DNA from: Opitutia bacterium
GTDB taxonomy: Bacteria; Verrucomicrobiota; Verrucomicrobiia; Opitutales; Opitutaceae
NCBI GenBank assembly: GCA_016187925.1
Contig: JACPIS010000001.1
Span: 124,001 to 188,000 of the forward strand
Direction of reading: 5' to 3'
Length of the DNA: 64,000 nt
A model generated the notes under the pieces. It saw only the letters and a list, made by a program, of their open reading frames with translations. It searched no databases and was not told where the DNA came from. Numbering within the stretch: position 1 is the stretch's first letter; each line of letters begins with the position of its first letter. The position numbers and the translations under genes are program-made. Of this stretch, positions 50,361 to 59,418 are shown piece after piece.

Positions 50361-51277
50361 AGAACCCTGATTCCTACGATCTCGTCATCCTCGCCGCCGG
50401 CATGGGCAGCCGCTTCGGCGGACTGAAGCAGGTGCAGCCCGTCGGCCCGCACGGCGAACTCATCATCGAGTATTCGATCTTCGATGCGCTGCGCGCGGGC
50501 TTCAGCCGGCTCGTGCTGGTGATCCGCCGGGACATCGAGGCCGACTTCCGCGCCACCATCGGCCGCCGACTCGAGTCGCGCATCGATGTGCAGTATGTCT
50601 ATCAGGAGCTGGATTCACTCCCCGCGGGATTTAAACCGCCGACTGGCCGCACCAAGCCCTGGGGCACGGGCCATGCGGTGCTGGCAGCGCGCGGGACGGT
50701 GCGCGGTCCATTTGCTGTCATCAACGCCGACGATTTCTACGGCGCCTCCAGCTACGTCGCGCTGGCGCGGCACTTCGCGGCCACGGCGGGCGCGGCGCGT
50801 CCGGCTTACGCGCTGGTCGGCTATCCGCTGCGCCAGACACTTTCCGAGCATGGCACGGTAAGCCGCGGGTTGTGCGCGACTGATTCCGCGGGGCGGTTGC
50901 AGCATATCACGGAGGTGACGAAGATCGAAAAAACCGCCACGGGCGCGCGTTACATCGACGCGCAGGGCGTCATGCGCGAGTTCACCGGCGAGGAGATCGT
51001 CTCGGTGAATTTCTGGGGCTTCACCCCCGCGGTGCTGCCGCAGTTGGAAAGGCTTTTCATTGATTTCCTGCAGCGCAGCGGCGCCGACCCGAAGGCGGAG
51101 TTCTATCTGCCGACCGCCCTCAGCGCATTGAATGAGCGCGGCGAGGCGGAAATCGCGCTGCTCCGCAGCGAGGATGCGTGGTTCGGCATCACGTATCGCG
51201 AGGACCTGCCGGCTTCGCAGGCTGCCGTGCGGGCGCTCGTGGCCGCCGGCCGCTATCCGGCGCCGCTCTGGGGCTGA
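50354..51277 (+). CDS. sugar-phosphate nucleotidyltransferase
   Basis: LVILAAGMGSRFGGLKQVQPVGPHGELIIEYSIFDA, NADDFYG; GTG start. Confidence 0.85.
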   Translation: MVKNPDSYDLVILAAGMGSRFGGLKQVQPVGPHGELIIEYSIFDALRAGFSRLVLVIRRDIEADFRATIGRRLESRIDVQYVYQELDSLPAGFKPPTGRTKPWGTGHAVLAARGTVRGPFAVINADDFYGASSYVALARHFAATAGAARPAYALVGYPLRQTLSEHGTVSRGLCATDSAGRLQHITEVTKIEKTATGARYIDAQGVMREFTGEEIVSVNFWGFTPAVLPQLERLFIDFLQRSGADPKAEFYLPTALSALNERGEAEIALLRSEDAWFGITYREDLPASQAAVRALVAAGRYPAPLWG

Positions 51278-51397
51278 GCGGGAAGCCATGCATTGCAGGG
51301 TGGGGCGAACTCTTCCGCCGTCGCCAAGGCTATGGCGCACAGGCCGAGCGAGCCGTTGCCCGACCGCGCGTCGGCGGGACACCTCGCCCTGCCTCGC

Positions 51398-51703
51398 TTA
51401 ACCCCAATCCGCGAGCAGCGCCCGCAGTTCGCGCTCGGGATCCTCGTGACTCTGCTCGACGGCGAGGGCCAGGGCGGCTTCGAGCCACGGACGGGCTTCC
51501 GCCTTTCGGCCGAGTTTCAGCAGGGCTTTGCCGAGCCAGATGCGCGCCATCATCCAGTCGGCCTTCTTGTTCGCGCAGAACTCCAAATGCGCCACGGCCT
51601 CGGGGTCGCGTCCTTCCTTGAGCAGAGCCTGCGCGAGACTGTAGCGAAACAACTCGTTGTCCGGCTGCTGGGCGACCAGAGCGGTGAAACGCGTCACGCT
51701 CAT
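51398..51703 (-). CDS. small TPR-repeat protein
   Basis: FRYSLAQALLKEGRDPEAVAHLEFCANKKADWMMARIWLGKALLKLGRKAEARPWLEAAL. Confidence 0.75.
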   Translation of the reverse strand: MSVTRFTALVAQQPDNELFRYSLAQALLKEGRDPEAVAHLEFCANKKADWMMARIWLGKALLKLGRKAEARPWLEAALALAVEQSHEDPERELRALLADWG

Positions 51704-51707
51704 GCCG

Positions 51708-52421
51708 TCAGGAGAAAATGACGACGGCGGTCGAGTTGTCCAGGCCGCCGCGCTCGTTGGCGCGTTCGATGAGCGTGCGGACGATGGTTTCGGGCGTCGC
51801 CTTGGCCTCACCCAGCACCTGCGCGATCTCGCGGGGCAGGATGAAGCGGCTGACGCCGTCGCTGCAAAGCAGATAACGGTCGCCCGGCTCGACCGCATGG
51901 GTGTGGATATCGCCGACGAGCGGTGGGGGCTGTCCCACGCAGCGGGTGAGGGCCGCGCGGTTCTCGGTCAGGAGCAGCGCGGATTCACCGCGGGCCAGTC
52001 GCTCACGCATCTCGTTCTCCAGATTGTGCTCGACCGTGAGGACATCAAGTTCGCCGCCGCGCAGGCGGTAGAGTGAGCTGTCGCCAACGTGGATGACGGT
52101 GAGTTTGCCGCTGTGAAAATGGGCGGCGGTCAGGGTGGTGCCGATGCCGTAGCGGGGACTGAGCCTGCGGCCGAGCTGGAAGACGCGTTCGTTGATCTCC
52201 ACCAAGCCGGTGGTGTAGTCGAGGGGTCCGCCTTTGGCCTGGCGAGCCAGCCACTCCTCCAGAGTGTGGATGGCCATCTGGCTGGCTTGTGCGCCGCCCG
52301 GCAGGCCACCGATGCCGTCGGCGACGGCGTAGAAATGCCAGGCGTCGTCGCACAGGAAGCTGTCCTCGTTTTCCGGACGTACCCGACCGATGTCAGTGTG
52401 GGCGAAGGAGCGCAAAGTCAT
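51708..52421 (-). CDS. PP2C-family protein phosphatase
   Basis: SFAHTDIGRVRPENEDSF, FYAVADGIGG, VIHVGDSSLYRLR, LCSDGVSRF. Confidence 0.93.
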   Translation of the reverse strand: MTLRSFAHTDIGRVRPENEDSFLCDDAWHFYAVADGIGGLPGGAQASQMAIHTLEEWLARQAKGGPLDYTTGLVEINERVFQLGRRLSPRYGIGTTLTAAHFHSGKLTVIHVGDSSLYRLRGGELDVLTVEHNLENEMRERLARGESALLLTENRAALTRCVGQPPPLVGDIHTHAVEPGDRYLLCSDGVSRFILPREIAQVLGEAKATPETIVRTLIERANERGGLDNSTAVVIFS

Positions 52422-52428
52422 GCCACGT

Positions 52429-54510
52429 CTAAACTGACCGGCCAGTCGACGGAGGGAAAGGCCTAAAAATTCTTTCGCGGTTGGCGCGGGTCAAACGCTC
52501 GTAATTTTCCACCGGCAGGCTGGCCAGGAACTGGCGGCCGTAGGCCTTCGTCAGCACCCGGGCGTCGAGGAGGGTGATGACGCCGCGATCGGTCTTGTTG
52601 CGGATGAGGCGGCCCACGCCCTGGCGGAATTTCATCAGCGCGTCCGGCAGCGTGAGTTCGTTGAAGGGATTGCCGCCTTGCGCCCGCACCCACTCGGCCC
52701 GCGCTTCGGCGACGGGATGCGTGGGCGGGTCGAACGGCAGGCGGGTGAGAATGACCTGCGCGAGCGCATCGCCGGGCACGTCCACCCCGGTCCAAAAGCT
52801 GTCCGTGCCGAACAAAATGCCGTTGCCCGCGGCGCGCAGGCGCTGCGTCAGCTCCGTGCGCGAGCCGTCGACGCCCTGCATGAAGAACGGACGCTGCTCG
52901 TCGGCGAACACCGGGGCCAGCTCCGCGGCCACCGCGCGCATGTCGGCGTAGCTCGTGAACAGCACCAGCGAGCCGCCGGGCACACGCAGCGTGCAGAAGC
53001 GCACGTAGTCGGTCAGGCCCTTGAGATCGAGCTTCGCGTCCTGCGCCGTGGGCGGCGCCATGTCCTCGGCGAGGTAGACGCGCATGTGCCGCGCGAAATC
53101 GAAGGGCGAGTGCTCCACGCCGGTGCGCGCGTCCTCGGCGCCGGCGCGGTGCTGGAACGGGCTGATGTCGCCCGCGACGGTGAGCGTGGCGCTGCTGAGC
53201 ACGACCGATGTGTTGCGCCGGAAAAGATTTTCGCGGAGATACGGCCCGACATCCAGCGGCGCGGCGCGCAGCGCGATGACGGTCTGTTTCCGGCCGGTGC
53301 GTTCGAGCCAGTAGACGGTCTGCTTCGCCGACTGATCGAGCCAGCCGGTGATCTCACTGCGGTAGGATTTCAGGCGCTCCAGCTTGTCGTAGAACTCGTC
53401 GCGCGTCGCGCCATCGGGCAGCTTGTTCCAGAGGTCGCCGACCCGGTTGATCAGCTTCTGCAACGGTTCGTCGAGCAGCGGCTCGGCCACGCCCGGCGCG
53501 CGGACGCGCACGAGCGGCTGGGCGCTGAGCAGTTTTTCCCGGACGTACTCGAAGAACACCGCGCTGGCCTCAAGCGCATCCTCGACGACCTGCTGGTCAC
53601 CGGCCGCGCCGTGCTTCGCGAGCAGTCCCTTGCGCTTGGTCGGGTGGTAGAGCGAGCGCAGCAGCCGCTCAAGGCCGATGTTGCTCACGTGCGTGCCCGT
53701 GTGGTCGGTGGCGACCTCGGGCACGGTGTGCGCCTCGTCGAGGACGACAAAATCGTCGGGGCGCAGCACGCCGCGCACCTCGTCGCGTCCGCCGGCCGGG
53801 CCGATGTTGAGCAGCGAAAAGAACAGGCTGTGGTTGACGATGAGCACCTGGGCGGCGTCGACGCGGGCGCGGGCCTTTTGGTAGAAGCAGCGGCTGCAAT
53901 CGCAGTTGCGTTTCGAGCACGCGCCCGAGTCGGCGTTCACGAGTTCCCACACCTCGTCGGCGGGCGGGGGCGTGAGCTCGTGGCGCAGGCCGTCGGAGGT
54001 TTTCTCGGCCCAAGTGGCGATACGGACGAGCTCGCCCTGCTCGGGATTGGAGAAGAGTTCGGATTTGTCCCTGAGCGCCTGGGCGAGGCGTGTCGTGCAG
54101 AGGTAATTGGATTTGCCGACGAGCAGCGCGGAGCGGAACTGGGCGTAGCGCTGCAATTCGCCCGCGGCGGCGAAGAACCGCCGGCAGAGCGGCAGATCCT
54201 TCGTCTCCAGTTGCTCCTGCAGCGAGATCGTGTGCGTGGAGACGACGAGCTGCCGCTGGGCGTCCATGGCGTGAATGATTCCCGGTATCAGGTAGGCGAG
54301 GCTTTTGCCGACGCCGGTGCCGGCCTCGAAGAGCAGGGACTCGTCCCGCTCGTACGCCGCGGCGACGGCCGTTGCCATGTGCTCCTGTTGCGGCCGGTGT
54401 TCGAGTCCGAGTGCGGCGCACAGCTGTCCGCCGTCGGCGAAAATCTCCGCCGTCAGCTTGCGCACCTGCTGCGGGAGCGTGGCCCCGCCGCCTTCGTTCA
54501 GACCGATCAT
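52429..54510 (-). CDS. DinG-family ATP-dependent helicase
   Basis: RPQQEHMATAV, FEAGTGVGKSLAYLIP, Fe-S cysteines CSKRNCDCSRC, VLDEAH, GTDSFWTGVDVPG. Confidence 0.9.
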   Translation of the reverse strand: MIGLNEGGGATLPQQVRKLTAEIFADGGQLCAALGLEHRPQQEHMATAVAAAYERDESLLFEAGTGVGKSLAYLIPGIIHAMDAQRQLVVSTHTISLQEQLETKDLPLCRRFFAAAGELQRYAQFRSALLVGKSNYLCTTRLAQALRDKSELFSNPEQGELVRIATWAEKTSDGLRHELTPPPADEVWELVNADSGACSKRNCDCSRCFYQKARARVDAAQVLIVNHSLFFSLLNIGPAGGRDEVRGVLRPDDFVVLDEAHTVPEVATDHTGTHVSNIGLERLLRSLYHPTKRKGLLAKHGAAGDQQVVEDALEASAVFFEYVREKLLSAQPLVRVRAPGVAEPLLDEPLQKLINRVGDLWNKLPDGATRDEFYDKLERLKSYRSEITGWLDQSAKQTVYWLERTGRKQTVIALRAAPLDVGPYLRENLFRRNTSVVLSSATLTVAGDISPFQHRAGAEDARTGVEHSPFDFARHMRVYLAEDMAPPTAQDAKLDLKGLTDYVRFCTLRVPGGSLVLFTSYADMRAVAAELAPVFADEQRPFFMQGVDGSRTELTQRLRAAGNGILFGTDSFWTGVDVPGDALAQVILTRLPFDPPTHPVAEARAEWVRAQGGNPFNELTLPDALMKFRQGVGRLIRNKTDRGVITLLDARVLTKAYGRQFLASLPVENYERLTRANRERIFRPFPPSTGRSV

Positions 54511-54588
54511 CGCGCGCCAATGAGCGGACGATGTGTCATCGGCGCAATTTAATTTGCGACCCCATGCCGGGCGGAGCACTTTCCGGCC

Positions 54589-56832
54589 ATGAAACAGCGC
54601 CCGTCGGCCCCGGCTTCGTGGACCCAGGACCTCGTGAGGTTCCTGCAGCAGCAGCCCAACGTGGCGGCGGTGCGCGTGAATCCAGGCGATCGCACCGTCT
54701 CGGTGGCGACGTTGGGGCAGGTCGACAGCGCGCAGCTGGACCAGCAGATCGAGGAGGTGTTGCAGGCCATCGAACAGAAGCTGGCCGAAGGCGGGCACGG
54801 GGCGGCGGTGCCGAAAGGATTTCTGCTCAAGCAAAGCGGCGGTGCGACCACGCTGGAACGGCCGACCTGCGTGACGGCGCCGGGCTTTTGGCGCTGGATC
54901 GACTATCAGTTGCCCGAGGAAGACGAGCAGGCCGGGCACGCGCACGAGGACGGCGAGTGGCGTCTGCTCTCGATCCTCGCGGCGTCCTGCGGCGTGCTGG
55001 GCCTGAGCGCGCTGGCGGTCGGCTATTGGGGCGCGCCCGGTTGGGCGGTTACCGGCCTCTACGGAGTCGCCTTGGTTGCGGGCGGCTGGGACGCAACGAT
55101 CGACACCTGGGAAAACATCCGCGCCCGCAAACTCGACATCCATTTCCTGATGCTCGCCGTGGCGGTCGGCGCCGTCTCGATTGGCGCGTGGGGCGAGGCC
55201 ACGCTGCTGTTGTTCCTGTTCTCCTCCTCCGGGGCGATGGAGGCCTTCGCGCTCGAGCGGACGCAGCGGGAGGTTTCCTCGCTCCTGCACACGGCGCCCA
55301 AGCTCGCCACCCTGGTCGGATCCGATGGCGCGCACACGGTGATCAAGGCCGAGGAACTCAAGCTCGGCGACCGCATCGCAGTGAAGCCGGGCGAGATGTT
55401 CGCGGCGGACGGCGACGTGGCGAAAGGCGAGTCGGCCAGCGATGAATCCACGTTGACGGGTGAGGCTGCGCCGGTGGAGAAGACCGTCGGCGCCCAGGTG
55501 TTCAGCGGCACGATCAACCTCTGGGGTTCGGTCGAGGTGGTGGTGCGCCGGCTGCCCTCGGAAAGCACGCTGCAAAAAATCATCCGCCTCATCCAGACGG
55601 CGCAAAAGCTCAAGGCTCCCAGCGAACGCTTCACGGACAAATTTGGCGGACGCTACACGCTCGCGGTGCTGGCACTCACCGGCGCGATGTTTCTCGTCTG
55701 GTGGCTCGGCTTTCACCTGCCGCCTTTCGCCAATCACGACGGCCACACTTCCGCCTTCTACCGGGCGATGACACTGCTGGTCGTTGCGAGCCCGTGCGCG
55801 TTGGTTCTTTCCATCCCCTCCGCGATTCTCGCCGCCATCGCCTGGGGCGCGAAGCACGGCGTGCTCTTCCGCGGCGGCGCAGCCATCGAGAAGCTCGCCG
55901 AGGTCAACACCGTGGCACTCGACAAGACCGGGACGCTCACGACCGGCGAACTGGCGGTCGAGTCGTGCGAAAGTTTTCCGCCGGGCCGCGAGCGCGAGGT
56001 GCTGGAATTCGCCTACGCGTTGGAGCGGCACTCCCAGCACCCGCTGGGGCGCGCCATCGCGCGCCACGCGCAGCAGGCGGGAGTCGACTCGCTCGAGGTC
56101 GACAAGTTCGAATCGCTCACCGGTCTTGGCCTGCGCGGCCAGGTGAAGGGTGTGACGGCCGTGCTCGGCCGGCGCGAATTGGTGGCCGCGGGTCCGTTCG
56201 CGAGCTGGCTGAGCGACCTGCCGCCCGCCGATCCGGAGTTTTCCGAGGTGTGGGTGATCACGCCCGGCCTCCTCGGCCGGGTGCTGCTGCGCGACCAATT
56301 GCGTCCGCAGTCGAAGGGCGTGCTGGCGCGCCTCAAGGCGACCGGCATCCGCACCGTGATGCTGACCGGCGACCGCCGCCACGCCGCCGAGGCCATCGCG
56401 GCCGAGCTGGGGCTCGACGAGGTGCGCGCCGGCCTCTCCCCGGAGCAAAAGGTCGCGGCCATCGAGGAGTTCGGCAAAGCCGGCCAGAAGGTTGCGATGG
56501 TGGGCGACGGCGTGAACGACGCGCCGTGCCTCGCGGCCGCCTATGTCTCCGTGGCGATGGGCGCGCGCGGCAGCGATGCGGCGCTCGAACAGAGCGAAGT
56601 CGTGCTGATGCACGACCGCATCGAGAACTTCCTCGCCGCGCTGCGCCTGAGTCAGCGCGCGCGAATGGTCATCCAACAGAATCTCTTCATCTCGCTCGGC
56701 ACGGTCATCGTCATGGTGCTGGCTTCCATGGTGGGCGTGATCCCGCTCAGCCTCGGTGTGGTCGCGCACGAAGGCAGCACGGTGGTCGTCTGCCTGAACA
56801 GCCTGCGCCTGCTGCTCGGGAAAAACGAGTGA
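54589..56832 (+). CDS. heavy-metal (Zn/Cd/Pb-type) translocating P1B-type ATPase
   Basis: SPCALVLSIPSA, DKTGTLTTGEL, HSQHPLGRAI, MVGDGVNDAPCLAAA. Confidence 0.93.
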   Translation: MKQRPSAPASWTQDLVRFLQQQPNVAAVRVNPGDRTVSVATLGQVDSAQLDQQIEEVLQAIEQKLAEGGHGAAVPKGFLLKQSGGATTLERPTCVTAPGFWRWIDYQLPEEDEQAGHAHEDGEWRLLSILAASCGVLGLSALAVGYWGAPGWAVTGLYGVALVAGGWDATIDTWENIRARKLDIHFLMLAVAVGAVSIGAWGEATLLLFLFSSSGAMEAFALERTQREVSSLLHTAPKLATLVGSDGAHTVIKAEELKLGDRIAVKPGEMFAADGDVAKGESASDESTLTGEAAPVEKTVGAQVFSGTINLWGSVEVVVRRLPSESTLQKIIRLIQTAQKLKAPSERFTDKFGGRYTLAVLALTGAMFLVWWLGFHLPPFANHDGHTSAFYRAMTLLVVASPCALVLSIPSAILAAIAWGAKHGVLFRGGAAIEKLAEVNTVALDKTGTLTTGELAVESCESFPPGREREVLEFAYALERHSQHPLGRAIARHAQQAGVDSLEVDKFESLTGLGLRGQVKGVTAVLGRRELVAAGPFASWLSDLPPADPEFSEVWVITPGLLGRVLLRDQLRPQSKGVLARLKATGIRTVMLTGDRRHAAEAIAAELGLDEVRAGLSPEQKVAAIEEFGKAGQKVAMVGDGVNDAPCLAAAYVSVAMGARGSDAALEQSEVVLMHDRIENFLAALRLSQRARMVIQQNLFISLGTVIVMVLASMVGVIPLSLGVVAHEGSTVVVCLNSLRLLLGKNE

Positions 56833-56855
56833 GCGACTGGACGTGCTGCTTTTAT

Positions 56856-56890
56856 TGTAGCGGCGGTCTATGACCACAGCCGTCCCACAG
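56856..56890 (+). repeat. intergenic element TGTAGCGGCGGTCTATGACC family (left)
   Basis: Shares (GCGGCGGTC)..ACCACAGCCGTCCCACA with 58746-58775; inverted related piece at 57042-57062. Confidence 0.6.
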
Positions 56891-56910
56891 CGCACCCGAC
56901 TTCCGGCGCC

Positions 56911-57013
56911 AACTTCGTATCCTGTCATTCTGAGCGCAGCGAAGAATCCACGCGTGCGAATCCTGCATCGCGCCCGAGCACGTGGATCCTTCGCTTCGCT
57001 CAGGATGACATGC
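56911..57013 (+). repeat. 103-bp inverted repeat, left arm
   Basis: Exact reverse complement of 58799-58901; itself an imperfect hairpin (GTCATTCTGAGCG...CGCTCAGGATGAC). Confidence 0.95.
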
Positions 57014-57102
57014 GGCTTTACGCCGCGACGGGAAGCGCCCGACCGGCGGGCATAGACCGCCGCTCCAGATTGAGCAAAGCGGCTGACCGTGGACCGCGCG
57101 CT

Positions 57103-57654
57103 TCAGTCCTCGATCCAAACCTGATCGTGCGGGCGAACGGCCTCGAAGAGCTCGATGATGTCGAGGTTGCCCATCTGCACGCAGCCGCTGCTGGCCGGCG
57201 CGCCGAGTTTCTCCTCGTGGTTGGTGCCGTGAAGGTAGACGTAGCGGGAGTAGGTATCGACGCTCTCGCCGGCGGCGTTCGTGCCGGCGTTCACACCGGG
57301 TTCGAGCCCGCGCAGCCAGAGGATGCGGGTGGTGATCAGGTTCTTGGTCTGCTCGTCGGCGTCGAGCTCCGAGAAATGCCGGCCGGTGTTGATCCGCGTC
57401 TTGAAGACGATGCCCGGCGGTGAGCCGGCGCCGTGTTTTTCGGCGATCTCGTGCAGGCCGCGCGGCGTGCCGAGCGAGTCCTGCACGTTGGAGGGCGGAC
57501 GCAGCGAGGTGGAGACGACGTAGGACTTCACCAGCGCGCCGTCGCGGTAAAAGCCAAGCAGCTGCCGGGCAATGGAAACGACGATAAGACGCGTTGACGG
57601 CTTGCAGCCGAGCGCGAGGCACTTTTCTTTGGCGCGTTCAAAGGATTTCTTCAC
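57103..57654 (-). CDS. L,D-transpeptidase (YkuD domain)
   Basis: RLIVVSIARQLLGFYRDGALVKSYVVSTS...YVYLHGTNHEEKLGAPASSGCVQMGN; probable GTG start at 57654. Confidence 0.88.
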   Translation of the reverse strand: MKKSFERAKEKCLALGCKPSTRLIVVSIARQLLGFYRDGALVKSYVVSTSLRPPSNVQDSLGTPRGLHEIAEKHGAGSPPGIVFKTRINTGRHFSELDADEQTKNLITTRILWLRGLEPGVNAGTNAAGESVDTYSRYVYLHGTNHEEKLGAPASSGCVQMGNLDIIELFEAVRPHDQVWIED

Positions 57655-58689
57655 GTGAGCAATAAAACCTATCGAGTCGGCATCGTCGGCGCCACCGGAG
57701 CAGTCGGTCAAGAGTTGATTGACCTGCTCCTCGCGCGCCAGTTTCCGCTCGCGGAGCTGAGGCTGCTGGCCTCGGCGCGTTCCGCGGGCCGCAACCTCGA
57801 CGTCGTGGGCAAAAAACTCACGGTGCAGGAGGCCCGGCCCGAGGCGTTCGCGGGACTCGACATCGCGTTGTTCGCCGCCGAGGGCAGCATCGCCAAGGCG
57901 CTCGCGCCGGAAGCCGTCAAGCGCGGGTGCCTCGTCCTCGACAAGAGTTCGGCCTTCCGCATGTCGCCGGACGTGCCGCTCGTCATTCCCGAAATCAACC
58001 TCGCGGCGACGCGCGGGCATCGGGGCATCATCGCCAGCCCGAACTGCTCGACGGCCATCGCGCTGATGGGGCTCTATCCGCTGCACCTGAAGTTCGGCGT
58101 GAAGCGCGTCGTGTTCGCGACCTACCAGTCCGTCTCCGGCACCGGCGCCGACGCCATCGACGAACTGGAGGCGCAGACCCAGGCCTACGCCAAGGGCGAG
58201 GAGCTGCCGCGCAAGGTCTATCCTTATCAGATTTTCCAAAACCTCATCCCGCACATCGACTCGTTCGGCGCCGACGGCTACACCGGCGAGGAAACCAAGA
58301 TGCGCGAGGAGAGTCGCAAGATCATGGGTCTGCCCGCGCTCCGCGTCTCCGCCATATGCGTGCGCGTGCCCGTCGTGCGGGCGCACTCCGTGGCCGTGAG
58401 CGCCGAGTTCGAGCGCCCGGTGGATGTCGCCGCTGCGCGTGCCGCGCTGGCCGCGTTTCCCGGCGCCGAGCTGCTCGACGACCCTGCGAACAAGGTTTAC
58501 CCGACCCCGCTGGCGTTCACCCGCCAGGTCAAGTGCGGCGTCGGCCGCGTGCGCCTCGACACGGCGCTGGACAACGGGCTCTCGTTCTTCGTGAGCGGTG
58601 ACAACCTCTGGAAGGGTGCCGCGCTCAACTCCATCCAGATCGCCGAGGCAATGATCCGCGAAGGCATCCCGCTGAAACCGTTGGCGTGA
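57655..58689 (+). CDS. asd: aspartate-semialdehyde dehydrogenase
   Basis: YRVGIVGATGAVGQELIDLL, ASPNCSTAIALM, GTGADAIDEL; GTG start with upstream AAAGGA. Confidence 0.95.
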   Translation: MSNKTYRVGIVGATGAVGQELIDLLLARQFPLAELRLLASARSAGRNLDVVGKKLTVQEARPEAFAGLDIALFAAEGSIAKALAPEAVKRGCLVLDKSSAFRMSPDVPLVIPEINLAATRGHRGIIASPNCSTAIALMGLYPLHLKFGVKRVVFATYQSVSGTGADAIDELEAQTQAYAKGEELPRKVYPYQIFQNLIPHIDSFGADGYTGEETKMREESRKIMGLPALRVSAICVRVPVVRAHSVAVSAEFERPVDVAAARAALAAFPGAELLDDPANKVYPTPLAFTRQVKCGVGRVRLDTALDNGLSFFVSGDNLWKGAALNSIQIAEAMIREGIPLKPLA

Positions 58690-58701
58690 GACGGGTATTT
58701 T

Positions 58702-58775
58702 TGTAGCGGCGTCTAGGACCGCCGGGCGGATCGAGACGGGTAAAGGCGGCGGTCATAGACCACAGCCGTCCCACA
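58702..58775 (+). repeat. intergenic element TGTAGCGGCG-TCTAGGACC family (right)
   Basis: Similar to 56856-56890; ends ACCACAGCCGTCCCACA. Confidence 0.6.
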
Positions 58776-58798
58776 AGAACTCGTTTCGGTCCTCTTTT

Positions 58799-58901
58799 GC
58801 ATGTCATCCTGAGCGAAGCGAAGGATCCACGTGCTCGGGCGCGATGCAGGATTCGCACGCGTGGATTCTTCGCTGCGCTCAGAATGACAGGATACGAAGT
58901 T
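58799..58901 (-). repeat. 103-bp inverted repeat, right arm
   Basis: Exact reverse complement of 56911-57013, checked base by base. Confidence 0.95.
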
Positions 58902-58952
58902 CCGGCTTTCTCCTTGCGAGGGCTGAAACCTTGCCGTTTCGTGCGCTTCGTC

Positions 58953-59029
58953 GGACGCCTAGCTCAGTTGGTTAGAGCATCTCGTTTACACCGAGAGGGT
59001 CGGGGGTTCGAGTCCCTCGGCGTCCACCA
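58953..59029 (+). tRNA. tRNA-Val (anticodon TAC), CCA encoded
   Basis: GGACGCC/GGCGTCC acceptor, loop TTTACAC, T-arm GGGTTCGAGTCCC, ACCA. Confidence 0.96.
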
Positions 59030-59418
59030 GCCTTCGCCGTAGCGCAGCGAAGGCGAAGGCTGCCGTCCGAAGCCTTGGAGTAGGACGGCTATGACTCTCG
59101 CAGACAAGGAAGGCTACGGCTGGTGAGCCAGCCCGGAGTGCCGCAGTGCCGCGAAGACTGCCGCGCCGAAGCCCAACGGGCGGAGGCCAGCAATTGAGCA
59201 TACGCGAGGCCTCGGTATTCGTCTCGAATTCCAGCATTGCGGGCCGCCGCCGGCTCGGCACCAATGGTGTCTCCTTTCCGCATGAAGATCATTCTCGCCA
59301 CCAGCCTTCGCTCGACACGCAGTGTGCGCGATGGCTGTCTCGCCAAAGCTTTCCGTCAAAGCCAGGGCGGACTCGTTCGCCGCTGCTACGGCCCGGCAAG
59401 TTCGCAAAACGCAGTCAC

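Noticed and set aside
52429-56928. 1499-aa minus-strand ORF spanning the helicase and the complement of the P-type ATPase gene
   Set aside because: The C-terminal part is the DinG-like helicase; the rest is low-complexity antisense translation of a clear P-type ATPase gene, typical of GC-rich DNA.
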